Positions 47,801 through 62,800 of a stretch of 64,000 nt of DNA are shown here, piece by piece. The position numbers and the translations under genes are program-made. The first letter of the stretch is position 1. The number at the start of each line of letters is the position of its first letter. Below the pieces are notes generated by a model, which saw only the letters and a list, made by a program, of their open reading frames with translations, did no database searches and was not told the DNA's origin. Source of the DNA: UBA8919 sp041658185 (GTDB taxonomy: Bacteria; Elusimicrobiota; UBA8919); NCBI GenBank assembly GCA_041658185.1, contig JBBAAR010000002.1, positions 1-64,000 on the forward strand, written 5' to 3'.

Positions 47801-50800
47801 TGGCGCTTAATAACGGTGAAAAGAATTTTAACATTCAATTATTTACGGCGCAGATGTCCTCAATCACCGCACAGACAGTCGGTGTCTATTATTCAACGCT
47901 TACGCTTTCAAACTATACCTCGCAGGAATTTTTATGCGTGTCATCGGCTCCGGTGAAATTGCAGGTTATTGTTCCCGGCGAAACGGCTGTTCCAGGTTCA
48001 TCAAGCGGATATACCGGCGAGGCATCCACAAGGACAGCGGGCGCACCTTTCGTAGCAACGGTTAATCTTGTTGACCTGAAATGGAATGTCACAACCACAT
48101 ATGCGCCGATTGTTTCTGTTGACACGGATGACATATACGATGCAGAACCCGGCAATTTGCAACTTACAAACGGCACGACATATTTTGTATTCACGCTGGT
48201 TAAGAAATCCACCGGGACAACAATTATCGCGTACGCTACCGGTTATTCTACCGGCACCTCACGGTTTGTGCCGGTAACTTATGGCAATCCGACGAAACTT
48301 ATGGTTCTGGTGCCGGGCGAGACCGCTTTACAGGGTTCTCCTAACGGAAAAACTGGCACGCCTGCCAACCCGTTTGTTGTCAATTCAACATTTACGATAA
48401 CGGTCAATGCCTGCGACCCGTATTGGAATATAGTAAAAGATACAGATCCAGTTGTATCTTTAACTACAACTGATTTATTTGATGATGAAACATTATTACA
48501 GGGTGCGTTAGTTAAAGCCGACGGTTCAAGGACATTCAATATCACATTCAAAACCGGAAATATGCAGGGATATAATTTGAGTTATGCGACGCAGACGATT
48601 TCCGTAAGTCCAAGCGGCTCTGTGCTTACTTCAACAATAACTCCTACTCTTACTGTCAATCCGGCGACACAGGACCGATTGCTCGTATCGGTTCCGGGAG
48701 AGACAATTATTTGCGGAACAACTACTGCAACCGGAAAAATCGGCTTACCCAATACACAAACGGCAGGTATCGGTTTCTGGATTACCGTCAACGGCTGTGA
48801 CAACCAATGGAACAGACAGCCGAATACCGTAGCGACGGTAAAACTTTACACGACCGACCCCAATGATAATTCTTACGAGCCGTCAGCGTTTAATTTGCCC
48901 AACGGAACGACAAATGTTTATATTACAATGGTAACTAACGGCGCGTGGAAGATTTGGGCTGAGGACCAGGACGGTACGGCTGTCGCCGTTTCAACTACTT
49001 CTGATATTACGATAGATGCCGGCGCTTTTGTTTCGCTGAACCTTTTAGTTCCGTCCCGAACACAGGTTACGGGTGTCGGTAATACCGGCACTGTCCAGCC
49101 GCAGACGGCCGGCGTGCCGTTTCAGGTAACTGTAAATGCCAGAGATTCCAATTACAATACAAAAACAACAATTACAGATACGGTCAACATTGTGACCGAC
49201 GACCTATGGGATACTGAGCCGTCAAATGTCGCCCTTGTTTTAGGGACTACCTGTTTCTGGATTGATTTGCGGACAGCAAGAGTAAGTTCTGCCTGCGCCA
49301 CCGACATTAGCGATTTCGGCAAAAACTCATCAACTGCGGCAATAACCGTTTCTCCGAGAAATGTGACACCTGTATTTTTGCAACTTGTTATGCCTGGTGA
49401 AACCGCTGTTCCGGGAAAAGGCGAAGCGCAAGTTGGTTCACCTATTGGCGGAAAATCCGGGGCTCCTTCTCAAAGAACTGCCGGCTCTCCGTTCACTATA
49501 ACATTAAATGCCTGTGACAGATACTGGAATAAATTTACATCTTATGAACCGGGGCTCGGTTCCGATTGGCCGGCCGTCGCAAAAATTGAAACGACCGACC
49601 AGTTTGATGCGGTGATTTCGTCAAAAGCACTGACAAACGGAACCACTGTAGTAAGTTTAACATTCTTCACTGCCGGTGTGATTTACTCAACGGCAACTGA
49701 CATAATATCTGGTGGACCTGAGTGGAATAGTTATAGTTCGTCGGTTGCGGTGGTTGCCAATTCCGGTTCAACAAAGAAAATGCACATTCTCTTGCCCGGT
49801 GAAACGCCGCTGCCCGGTTCATCAACCGGGAAAACTGGAACTGTGATAACGCAAACGGTTATGAACCAATTTACCGTCACCGCGCGGGCGACCGACGAGT
49901 GGTGGAACATTTTAACCGGTGATCCTCAGGCATCGGTTACTGTTACAACTCCAAATGACCCATATGCCACCAGTTCACAAAATAGTACACTTGTAGCAGG
50001 GTTAAAAACATTTACAATTTCGCCGACTGGTCCGTGTTTTGCGATTTCAACATATACGGTTATGGCGGACGCCGGCGCTCAATATACTACATATACGACG
50101 GCTAATTTTGACGTTGTTCCAAATACTACTACGGCAAAATTGCAGGTGCTTGTTCCGGGTGAGACCGCTCTTCCCGGTTCGTCAAACGGTAAAACCGGCT
50201 TGGTTACAAACAGAACCGCCGGCACGCAATTTTTCGTTACCGTCAATCTTGTTGACTCCAGATTTAACAGAATAACCGGAACTCTCCCGCAGCCGGCAGT
50301 TGTAATTTATACCACCGATTTATATGATACCCAGCAGGGATATACATCGCTTACGAATTATACGAAACCCGACTTCCCGGTTATGTTTGTTACAGCAGGA
50401 AGTGCCCAACTTTGCGCTTCAACAACCGATTATTATTTCCAGAATTATCATTTTGAAGCATCAACCTCTCCGACACTCACCGTTGATGTAGGTGCGGCGG
50501 CTCGTCTGCAGGTCATAGCCCCCGGCGAAACGGCTGTCCCCGGTTATTACTCCGTTGCGGAGTCGACATGGACGGGAAAGACCGGTTCTCCAAATTGGGC
50601 TGCCGCCGATTCCGCATTTTCTGTTGTTGTCAACATTACAGATGGTCACTGGAACCTGGTTCCATCCGCCAATACAAGCGTCCGCCTTGAAACATCAGAT
50701 ACAAATGATGCCGACCCGTTCCCGTCAGCAGCCGGTGTCTCAACCGTCGGCGGTACAACCAATATAAATGTAACTATGGTTACAATGGGAACATGGACGG

Positions 50801-53800
50801 TTACCGCCGTTACCGTTCCTCCTGGCGTCTATACATCAACTACATCAAAAGGGATAAATATCAGACCCGGCGCCGCATCAAGATTCCAGGTTCTTGTGCC
50901 TAATCAGACGAATGCACCGGGAACTTCAACGGGCAAAACTGGAACCGTCGCTACGCAGACAGCCGGCATACCGTTCGGAGTTACCGTCTATTCAACGGAT
51001 AACCTGTGGAATATAATCGGCACTACATACTATGTTCTTGTTGATATGGTGACAAACGACCCTTATGACATTCATCCGTCGTCCCAGCCGCTTCAGGACG
51101 CAACAACTTATTTTACAGTAACGCCTGTTACACAGCAGATAACTACCTTGACTGCGCAGACAACTTGCGGACTAACGTTGAATAATTCAAGCACGATGAC
51201 GGTAGTTGCCAATACTGCCGAACATTTCCTTTTGTTAATGCCCGGTGAGACAGCCGTGCAAGGTAAATGGAATGAAACACCATATGGTAAGACAAGTAAT
51301 CCAACTGAACGGACAGCGGGTTCCCCATTTTATGTTACTGTAAGAGCGGTTGATGATTTCTACAACTGGGCGGCGGCGAGTTTCCTGGTGGATTTGGGTT
51401 GCACGGATTCTTACTGGTCCGCTCCCACGGCTAAACAACTTGTAAGCGGATATACGACATTCTATGTTACACTTTATACCGGTAATAACGGTGCAATGAC
51501 AGGACCTGCTACACATCAAATTTGGGCTTGGGATAATGATCCTACGCCGCCGCCGGACGTTACCATTTCAAGTTCACCTGTGATTACTGCGGTTCCGGGA
51601 ACGAGAAGTCGCCTGCAAGTGCTTATGCCCGGTGAAACGGCTGTTCCGGGTAAATGGTCAACTTTGCCATATGGAAAGAATGCTTCATTTGATTCATATG
51701 GAATACTTACTACCACCCAGACAGCAGGCAGTCCGTTTGTAGCGACTGTCAATGGCGTAGATGCACAATACAACCGTGTTTATAATGGTCTCGGCAGCGA
51801 TGTCAGTGTTACAGTTCAGTTGGGCGACCCATATGATGTGCCTTCCAGTCAAAACAAGCCTCTGTCCAACGGGACAACTTTGTTCACATTTACACCTTTA
51901 TTGGCAAATACAACAACCGATATATACTCGCAGGCAAGCGGTTACGGCGTATGGTATAGTACTTTTGTAAATGTTAAGCCGTCCGGTCCTTACCAGTTGC
52001 AGGTAATTCTGCCGGGCGAAACGGCTGTTGAGGGTCAGGGTAAAACCGGCTCTCCTACCGAAAGAACCGCCGGCAGTATATTTAAGATAACCGTCAACGG
52101 CGTAGATTACTCGTGGAACAAGATTATTACGGATACATCGTCAAAAATAAAAATTCAAACTCTTGACCCGTTTGATGCAACACTGCCGTCGCTGTTTTTA
52201 CAGGCGGGCACGACTTATTTCCATCCGACGCTTGTTACCGCGGCGACATACTGGACGATAACCGCATCAACGGATACGACTGCCGCCGCCCAGAATTATC
52301 TGCCGAATACATCAACATTATTTACTGTCTCCGCCGCCGCTAAAGACCGTTTGCAGGTGCTTGTTCCGAATGAAACAGCGGTGCCCGGCGATTCGGCGAA
52401 CAGCGGCAAAACCGGTTCAATTACTACAAAGACGGCCGGCGGGACATTTACAGTTACCGTCAACGGCTGCGATCAATTTTATAACAAGCAGACATCAGAT
52501 AACAGTACTTCCTTAGTGTTGGAAGTAACGGATGGTTATGACGAGCCGCCGACTCAAAATCTTGCTTTTTCACAGGGCCAGCAGACATTTAATATAACGC
52601 CGGTGTCCGTTTCAACATTTACTCAGGTGAAAGTAGTCGGCAGCGGTTATTCAGACGGCTGGTCGGGTCTTATAGATGTTACACACACCTCGCCGTATCG
52701 TCTGCAGGTAATTCTGCCCGGCGAGACCGCATTACCGGGTGAATGGTCAGGTGGGTATGGTGCAATATCACCATATGGTAAGACAGGTTCACCCGCTGCA
52801 CAAACGGCCGGCACTTTATTTACCGTTACTGTAAACGGTGTTGATATCTACTGGAATAAAATTACATCATTGCCCCAGTCAACATCAACTATAAAACTGG
52901 ACACAAGCGATATCTATGACATAAACCCGACTAATAAAGCGCTTACGGACGGCTCAACTACCTTCTCTGTTACGCTTGTTACCGTTTCTACATACACCGT
53001 TGCCGTCGCTTCCGACGCTACCGTAAATTATTATCCGAACGACCCGAACTCATCGGCGTTGGTTTCCGTCGGTCCGGGTGCAAAAACACAATTGCAGGTT
53101 TTGGTTCCGGGCGAAACTCAGGTCCCCGGCAAGTGGAACAACGGAGTTAACCAGCCGCCATACGGAAAGACAGGTTCTCCGGATACTCAGCCGGCTGCGA
53201 CATATTTTAAGGTAACCGTTAACGGATGCGATAACTACTGGAACACCGTAACCGGTGATAATTCCGTGCAGGTTTGGGTAAATACGGATAATAACTTTGA
53301 TGTGGTGCCTGCAACCACTACATTACAGGGTGGAACAACATTCTTCTGGCTCAATTTGAGAGTAACGGGATTAAGGAAAACAACCGGTTATGCGGAAAAT
53401 GATGCGTATTCAATGGGCTCGTCAACATTTATACCGGTATCTGTCGGTGATTATAAGAAGCTGCAGATTCTGGTGCCTGGCGAAACTGCGGTTCCGGGTG
53501 ATGTGGCTAATTTTGGCAAGACAGGTTCGCCTGCGACGATGACTGCCGGCGTTCCTTTCACGGTGACTGTCAACGCCTGCGATGACGCATACAATATCAA
53601 TCCAAGTATTGTCAGCCAAATTGATATTTGGACGACCGACCCGTATTCTAATTATTATTTGTCGGACGGCGAATCAAACGCAATTTTACAATCAGGGACA
53701 ACATATTATCCGCTCACGATGGTAACTGCTTCGCTGTGGAGCGGAACGACTTATACTATAACAGCATATGATTTGGATAGTATCGATCCATTACATCCGC

Positions 53801-56800
53801 AAAATACTTCACCCGGTGTGCCGACAACTTACGGCGATGCCGTAAAATTACAGGTCTTGCTGCCGGGCGAGACGGCTGTCCCTGGTTCGCCAACCGGTAA
53901 AACGGCAGTAACGCCGTCAACACAAACGGCAGGGGTCCCTTTCATAATAACGGTTAACGGCGTTGACTCCAACTGGAACAGGAACCTTACTGTTGCCGAG
54001 CAGGTGACGATTCAGACGACGGATTTATACGATACGGCGCCGTCGGGCCAGGGTCTTGCTAACGGTACCACGACATTTTCTATTACGTTTAAAACCGGCG
54101 CCAAAGGACTTACGCCGCGAACTACTCATCAGATATGTGCCACCAATCAGCCGGGTTATACGCTGGTTTCAAATACTTCAACTGTCGTTGCCTGCAAACC
54201 GGATTCCATTTCAAAACTTTTAATAATTCTGCCCGGTGAAAGCGCGGTTGCCGGAAAGAATACCGAACCGTACGGAAAGACCGGAAATCCCGGGAATTGG
54301 ACAGTAGGCGCATCAACCGGTATAACAGTAGTTGCCTGTGACAGCAATTTCAATGTCAAAGATGTCAACCAATCGGTACAGCCGAACGTGTATATTTCAC
54401 TTTCGGACCCGTTTGATGAATCCAATCAAAATCTTTCACTTTATGCGAATGGCTATAGAACATTTTCTGTTATACCTTTCACGGTAGGATTATGTTCTGC
54501 TACTGCGTGGTCTACCGGATACGAGCAATACACATCAACAAAAGTTACGGTTGTTGCAGGTGCAGCGACACAGTTGCAGGTTCTGGTTCCGGGAGAAACC
54601 GCTCGTCCCGGTGATACGTTAAACAGCGGGAAAACAGGCGTACCTGATAGTGATGGGAATAATGCCAACGGTGTCCAGTCATTTGTTGCAGGAACTGGTT
54701 TTAAGGTAACTATAAATGCCTGCGATGACAAGTGGAATGTTAATTCGGCTGATACATCAAACATAGAGATTACGACAACGGACAATTATGATACTGCTGA
54801 CCCTGCGAGCAGAACACTTCAAGGCGGGGTGACATATTACACTGCGACGTTCATAACTTCGGAAGGGGTGGGAAGCGGAATTACAATTACTGCTGTTGAC
54901 AACAGCAGTCCGTTTATGAATCCCGGCACCTCTGCCAATGTCCCGATGGTTCCGGGAACACCGGAACGGCTACAAATACTTGTGCCGGAAGAAACACCGC
55001 TTGCGGGTTCTTCATCAGGTAAAACAGGCAGTATAGCAATACAAACAGCAGGAATGCCGTTCACAGTTATCGTTCGTGCCTGTGATAGCAACTGGAATAT
55101 AACACAATCATCGCCGATTGTTCAACTGACAACTTTTGACACAAATGACATTGACCCGGTATCTTTCCAGTTGGAAGCGACCGGTACGAAGACGGCGAGC
55201 ATCACTTTTGTAACGTCAGGAATTTCCTCTATGACAGTTGATGACACCGAGGGATGGGGCTATACTTTTAATTATTATATCACGCCGCAAATCACTGTTA
55301 ACCCGAGCGCTCCCGTTAAACTTCAACTTTTAATTCCGAATGAGACATCGCTTCCGGGTTCATCAAGCGGTAAAACCGGAACCGTTGCAAGCAGACAAGC
55401 GGGTCTGTCGTTTGATGTCACAGTGAATCTCTGTGATACCAACTGGAACAAAGTGCCCAATCCCGCCAGTTATAATCCGGGTTCCTGGCAGAAACCGATA
55501 CCGGATGTTAAAATAACCTCGCCGCTCGACGGCTACGATGTTGAGCCGGATACAAAAACGCTTGACCTCGGCTCATATATATTCAATATGACTTTGAGGA
55601 TGGCATCCACACAGCATCTGAGAGCGGAAGATATTGACGGTCAGTCACCCGGTTATGCAGCCAACAATTCTTCAACTTTCTCTGTTACGCCCGCTGCCAT
55701 TGCCGGATTACAAATACTACTTCCCGGCGAGACGGCAGTTCCCGGTTCCGGGGATTATACAATTGATCCAACAGGAGGCAAAACGGGTTCTCCTTCTAAT
55801 AGAACCGCGGGAATACAGTTCACCGTCACCGTTTCCCTTGTTGACCAATATTTCAACGTAAGAACTGAAGATGATTCAACACATGTATGGGTTGAGACCA
55901 ATGACCTTTATGACGCCCAGCCGACCACCCAGACGCTTAATGCCGGCATCGCATATCTCAATGATACAAAACTTGTAACAGCGACAACTTTTCATATATT
56001 TACAACGGGAAATGGTGTTAATCCGTCATGGAACATTTCAAGTCCGCTGTTCACCGTCGCATATTCAACGGCTACAAAATTGCAGGTAATTTTATCAGGT
56101 GAAACATCGGCACCGGGAAAACCGCCTTACACGGATAATACCGGTGGAAAAACTGGAACGCCTTCTACAAAGATTGCAGGCGCAGCATTTTCAATTACCG
56201 TTTATGCGACGGACGATTACTGGAACAGGATAACGGCAAATCCTCCAGATCCAATAAATATAGGAATAACATCACCCGACCCGCTGTTTATTCCGCCAAC
56301 ATCTGCAACTCTAAATAACGGTTTTAAGGAATTTAACATCGCAAACGGTTTAAGAACCGCATGGTCAACCAATACCGTCTGTGCATCCGATATAGACGGC
56401 ACACTGCCAAACCTTGCCGCATCAACCTCAACAATAGTAAGGATTTATCCTGAGCCGGCAGCATTTATGGCGTTTTCGCAGGTGCAGTCCGCTGCCGTTG
56501 CCGGAAGTCCGATATATCCGCGTCTGACCGTATATGATAAATTCGGTAATGTATGCTCCACAGGCACGAATGTTTATACAAACAGTGTTATATTCTCTGT
56601 TCCTGCGGAGGAGATGTTCACCGGGAAACAGGAGCCGTCAGTTCCTGCAAACATCACATTTACTTCTCTTTATGCCGGCACTACCGTTCTTTACAGCGGT
56701 CATCCTTCCGGTCCTTATGTGTTAAAGAAGGCGGGAGATCTTCATATCCATGCTAATCAAGTCGGTAATGCGACAATTTCAACCAACAGACCTGCTTCTC

Positions 56801-59800
56801 CACCTACTACGTATTTCGGCTCCACTGACCCGACAATTACCGTCTCCGCAGGACCCATACAGGCGGTTCTTGTATCTCCGAATATATCCGCGGAAGACCC
56901 GACGAATGTTTCCCCCTCGCCGCCTGGCAGAAAACAGATAGAGGGGCAGGTTGTGGACGAGTTTGAGAACTCAATTTCTTCCGACGGGATTACTTGCTAT
57001 ATTAGCGTTGTTGACACGGGAACGTCCACAAATATCGGTAGTGTTAAAGATAACAGTTCCGTTGTCTGGACATCAACTACCACCGATACAGGCGGGAAAG
57101 TCGGCGGTGCGCTCGGTAATCTTTATTATTATGTTTCCACTAAAAAAGCTGATTTTGCAAGAATCTGGATAGCTACAATGACTGCCCCGTCGGATGTTTC
57201 ACAATTTGTGAATCTGAAACAAAATATTTCGGCAAAAATGCTCACCATCGGCGGCAACCCGGAAAAACTTGTGTTTATTTCATCGCCGACATCTGCAACC
57301 GCCGGCAATTATTCCGAAAAGGTTAAATATATCATTGAAAGGCAGGACTCGTTTAACAACCCGACGGAGCAAATGCCTGCATCAGACATTTCGCTTCTTT
57401 TGCCTCCCGGCGAACTTACCACCCACACCAATTCAGGAAAAACATATCAGTTAAATTTCGGCTTCCGTAATGCGGGCGACAATTTTATAAGCAGTGTAAA
57501 AATTCCATATGAAGATGCTGCGGCTGATGTCGGCGGCGCTCAATATGTTGCCAGCCGCGCCGCATTCTGGTATAATGACGAGATGGCATCTGTCCCTGTA
57601 GGCGAGGATAGCAGAACAGGAACCTGGTCAATAACATCAAAACTCGGAACATATGAGATAACACACAACCTCCCTGTCAATTCCGCGCAAGCGGTCAAGG
57701 TTGCTTTTGATAATCCGTCCCGGACGCTCACGGCAGGAAAAGCGAAATTAGGTGCCGCGGATGTCAATTTTGAGGTTGAACTGCAGGATAACTTTAATAA
57801 CCCGGTGTTTTCAACCGCCCCCTTCGTTGTTAATCTCACTGTTGAAAGAACTGCATCCGCAAATAACGATGCCTACGGGTTTTCAAATTCAACCGTTACG
57901 GTTCAACCAATATATCCGACAGGGGGATTTGTAATACAGATTACATCGGTCACAATACCTTTGGGATATTATTATGCAACATTCTATTATCTGGATACCT
58001 GCTCCACGGAGTTACAGGGTGTAGGAAAACCAAAAATAACTGCGACACCGCAGTGGGCGATAGCATCTTCCACAAACGGGCCGACTGTTATTGCGGATGG
58101 AATTGCCAAGATTGCCTTCCCGCAGACATATTACGGCAACCTCACGGCCGGGACAACTTCCGGCGCCATCTGGATTCAGACAAGAGACATATATTCCAAT
58201 CCTTCGGCGGTAACCGCCTCCGAGGTGTTTGAGTTAACATCAAACGGAACCGGATTTAAGAAGTTTTATTCGCCTAACAGCGGCTGGTTGGTAGGAACCG
58301 GGCAGTGCAAGATGAATCTTGGTGAGAAAACAACATTTTTCTACTATCTGGATGTTGTCGTCGCTACTCCTACGCTTTCCGCCGCGAGAAGCCCGTGGAC
58401 AGCGGAAACCTCATCCATAACGGTAGTCGCCAGCAGGGTTGAGTCGCTTGCCATAGAGTTTTCTGGTGTTCAAAGCAGACGGCTTATAGCAGGTACAACC
58501 ATACAATGTTATCCCGATTATAACACAACCGGTTCAACCGATACGAGGTTTATAGTAAGAACCCGCGACCTTTACGGCAACATTACTGCGCCTACAATAG
58601 ATATGTATCTTGATATCCAGAGCAATTCGCTTGACGGTGATATCGGCGATATAAACTTCAACTGGTACGGGTATAACGCCGCCGGTAAAATTCTTATTGC
58701 TTCAAATACTACTGATGGCGTATTCTATTACCGGGATGAGAAAACAGGTAATCCTATAATTACAATAGCAGAGAAGGCAGACCAGTTTGTTTATGATATT
58801 GTAAATGCTACGACATCGCCGACTATCACGCCTGCAAAAGCATCTGATTTTTCAGTTGTGAAACAGGTTGAGAATATCTCCGTTAATACGCCTGCAAACG
58901 TTTTAATAATAGCAATAGATGATTTTGGAAATATTGCTGCGGGCGACTCAATAAACGGCAACTATTATATCGGAACCGCTTCATTCAGCGTGTCGGGTAA
59001 AGGAACCGTTACACCAAACCAATATACATTTACAACAGGTGAAAGCGGCGATAAAGGGCAGCACCCGATACAGGTTCAATCAAAGTATATTGAGCCGTTA
59101 AAAATATCTGCGACGGATTATGTTACAAAGACAGGTCAGTATTCAAATGACCCAAATAATTGGATAACCGGCTGGACGGATGGCATGGGTATCCCCGGTA
59201 GCCCGGGTTCATCAACGGATTTATCAACAAAAGGCGGGTTATTGGCCACTGATGACCAGGCGCCCGAACCTAATAACCTTGCCAAAATGGCGATTGGGAT
59301 TGCTCAATATCTATATCAGGGCGATGGCTATAGAGCCGACTCACCGGCGCCAAAAGCCATGGGGCGTCTCTCACTTAAAACGGTTCCCAGCGGGAATCTC
59401 TACTGGAATAACTTGAGGGTAGATCTGTCGTCAGGAACAGGCGGCTGCAGCGCTACCACCGGAGAGATAGGCGAGATTGCACTTTACAGAGATGCTAACG
59501 GCAACGGTTTATTTGACGGCGAAACATCACTTGGAGGCACACCGGTTGATACATTTATTTCATCCGGCAATATAATATCTGATACCAATAAATATTGCAT
59601 ATTGGACCTTTCAGGCGATAAACTTCAAACTATTGGTCCGTCGGAGAGCGTCTACTTTGTTACCGTTAGAATACCGGTTGCCGCTACAAAGGAAAGGACT
59701 GTAGGAATAGGGATATATGGAACGGATAGTTTCGGCAAAGGTTCGGGTTCCGTTGACCTTGCAGCGAACGCAATACCGTTCATATCGTATAATTCCATAA

Positions 59801-62800
59801 TCCAGACACAGCCGCCATATGTCACGGTAATTTCCTCGGATATAGCCGCATGGTATCCCGGGACAGAGGGTACGAAACAATATCCGAACGTTCCGCAGGG
59901 AACATCCAATGTCGGTATTCTTAAATTGGGTATGTGGACAAATGAATTCTCATCTTATTTAAGGAGAATCAGGGTTGCCGCGACCGGTACTGGTCCCGGC
60001 GCCGGTAGAACCTCCCAGGATATTGAATATGTTCAACTCTGGCTTGATAGAAATCAGAATGGCTTGTTTGACTATGCATTGGATAAACCTCCGGTTGCTA
60101 CAGTCAACTTCTCAACTGGCACGACATGGATAGATATAGCGGATAAGAATCCGCCGGATGGTATTAATGATAACGATGAGAATACAACAATTGATATTGA
60201 AGATTTGATAAATACAACCACAAGATACTACTTTATTGTTTATAAAATCGGCGATAACGCACAGATTACCGATACAATAGGCGTAAAGATTCCTATTGAC
60301 CAGATAATTTTACTGTCAGGCAGCGGTGCATTAGCGACGCATGAAGAATTTCAGTCATCCCAGCCATCCGTCAGCCCGACCGTGGACCATTTGCGCCTTG
60401 AACCTGTAGTTTCAAATATGCCCCCCGACTTTGTTACCCAGGGCCAGCAAAATGTAGGGATGGGTGTATTTAAGTTAACTACATTACAAAATGCTGCTAT
60501 ATGGAAGAATCTTAAACTTGACCGTCTTGGCTTGGCGGGCAGTTCCGATGCGGATATAACGGGCGTCAAGGTTTGGTTAGATGTCAATAATAATGCGCTT
60601 CTTGATCCGACAAGCGACCAAGTGGTAGTGTTAAGTTCAAGGAAATTCGGCGAGGCGCCGGATGGTCCCGGACAGGCAACTCTTACAATTATCGGCCCAT
60701 ATGACGGTCAGGAAATAAAAATGGTTCCGAAACAATATATTGTGTCATATGATTTCTCATATTTTGCAACACTCGGTACCACCAATCTTGGATTTACAAT
60801 CCCGACAACTGATTACATAGTTATTCTTTCGCCGGATATCGTTGATGTCTATAACAGTATCCCGCCGTTACCAAGAAACACGGGCGATATGAATGAATAT
60901 CCGGATACCGTTGTGTGCACTCCGAATTCGTTGGCGCCGGTGACTTTACAGCAGGGTGCAACAAATGTCGCGATGATTCGTTTCAATATGAAAACGACAA
61001 ATTCCTGGGCGCCGTGGGAGAGGGTAAAAATTAAACGGCTCGGCAATTCCAGAGATACGGATGTCAGCAGTGTAAAAATAGTAAAGGATAACGGCGACGG
61101 TGTGTTCAATGTTAATATTGATACAATTATAGGAACCGGCTATTTCAACAATAAGGGAATTCCCGGCGAGGCCGATGTGAGATTTTCAACCTGGCCGGTT
61201 AACTATACCCAGACAATTTCAACATATACCCGGTATTATTATGTCGTCTATGATCTTTCAGATTTGGCGGTTCCGGATTTCTATATCGGTGCGGGGTTTG
61301 AAAATATTGATTCCACCTCAAGTGCCCTTGCCGCCCTCCAGTTTAGTTCCCTGGACAAACCGGAATATATTTCGGAGCCTAATGTTATGGGAACGACTAA
61401 TCTGCCGTTCACAACATACACAGGCTTTCCGCAATCTCCTTATACTTTACTTGTGCCGACGCCGCGAGTTGTTACCGTCGTGCCGACCGATCTTGAAAAG
61501 ACGGTGTGTGCCCTCGGCGCCGGTATCGCTCTATCCGAAACGGATATTCCTATTTACCCCGCAAACGGCGGTGCCGAGGCGTTTGACCCGCATTCAGTTG
61601 AGGTCAGTCCCGGCGTCGGTGGCAGAAGAGTGCTTGTTGATAATGAAGTTATCTATTACACCGCGGTCTCAACCGGTATTGATGTCACAAATTATCTTCG
61701 GAATGCATCTCGCGGTGACCCAACTCTTGCCAATTCAGTAGTTTCGGGACACAGCGCTAATACAACCATTTGGAAGGCGTTCATTCAATCGGAGCAGAAT
61801 GTCCCGATGCTTAAACTTTCACTGTCCTGCAACGGCTATAATGTCAAGTGGTCTCAGTTGCGTCTGAAGAGGGAAACTCTTGCCGGCGGGAATGTTCTTG
61901 ACTCGGATGTCCTTGAAATAAAGGTCTGGCGCGATGCTGAAGGGTCCTACTACGGCAAATTCTCCGCGGATGATGTCTGTATTTCAACCGGGATTTACTA
62001 TCCTTACAAGTTTGGCTCGCCTGGTTTCAATTATCAAGGAACCGAAGGTATGGCTTATATTGATTTGGATGACCCTGAGTGGAAAACAAAATATACCCCC
62101 GGCGTGCCGGGAAGTTATGCGGTTATCACTACCACTCCGGCGATTTACTATGTCACATTTGACATTTCGCAATCGGCGAGGGAAGATGATTCCATCGGCT
62201 GCTCCGTATTCGGATTCAAGGTCAACGACCCCAACACCGTTTCTGCACCGATTATCAAATCCGCCACACCTAAAATCAAATCAACAAGGGATATTATGGA
62301 AGTCCGTTGGGAAAACAGAGCCAAAGCCACAGTTCTTCAAGCAGCGGACAATTATGCAATGCTTGCCCTTGACCTGCAAACCGCCACTCGTGAAGCAATA
62401 TGGACCGGTTTAAAAATTAAAAAGACCGGTCTGGCGATTGACACCGATGTGGATATAATAGACATCTATAAAGATACCAACTTTTCTAATGAACTGGAAG
62501 TATCTACTGTAACCGGTCAGGGTGATGAAAAACTTACGCTTAGCACGGATAAATTTATAGAAGGATATGTAACGATTAATTTCCCGGAAAATAAATATCA
62601 GACGATACATTCTTACAATTATGAAATGTTGCAAAAATCGATAGACCCCTCCTGGAACCAGAGATATTTTGTCAGTTTTAAGATGAATTCCAGGGCAACT
62701 GTCGGAAATTATATCGGTGTTATTATGGAAAACACAACCGACTTCTTTGTAGTTTCGCCTGACGCTGTGGAGTTCAAGTCATCACCGCCCAAGCCCGAAA

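Noticed and set aside
42934..56110. GKTG motifs in type B repeats as Walker A nucleotide-binding loops
   Set aside because: The spacing G-x4-GK[ST] is generally not met, there is no Walker B or P-loop fold pattern, and the motif recurs 37 times in a secreted beta-sandwich context.
10051..56450. CRISPR array or tandem satellite
   Set aside because: The repeats are protein-level, 340-430 nt long, diverged in DNA and in one continuous reading frame; there are no short identical repeats with spacers.
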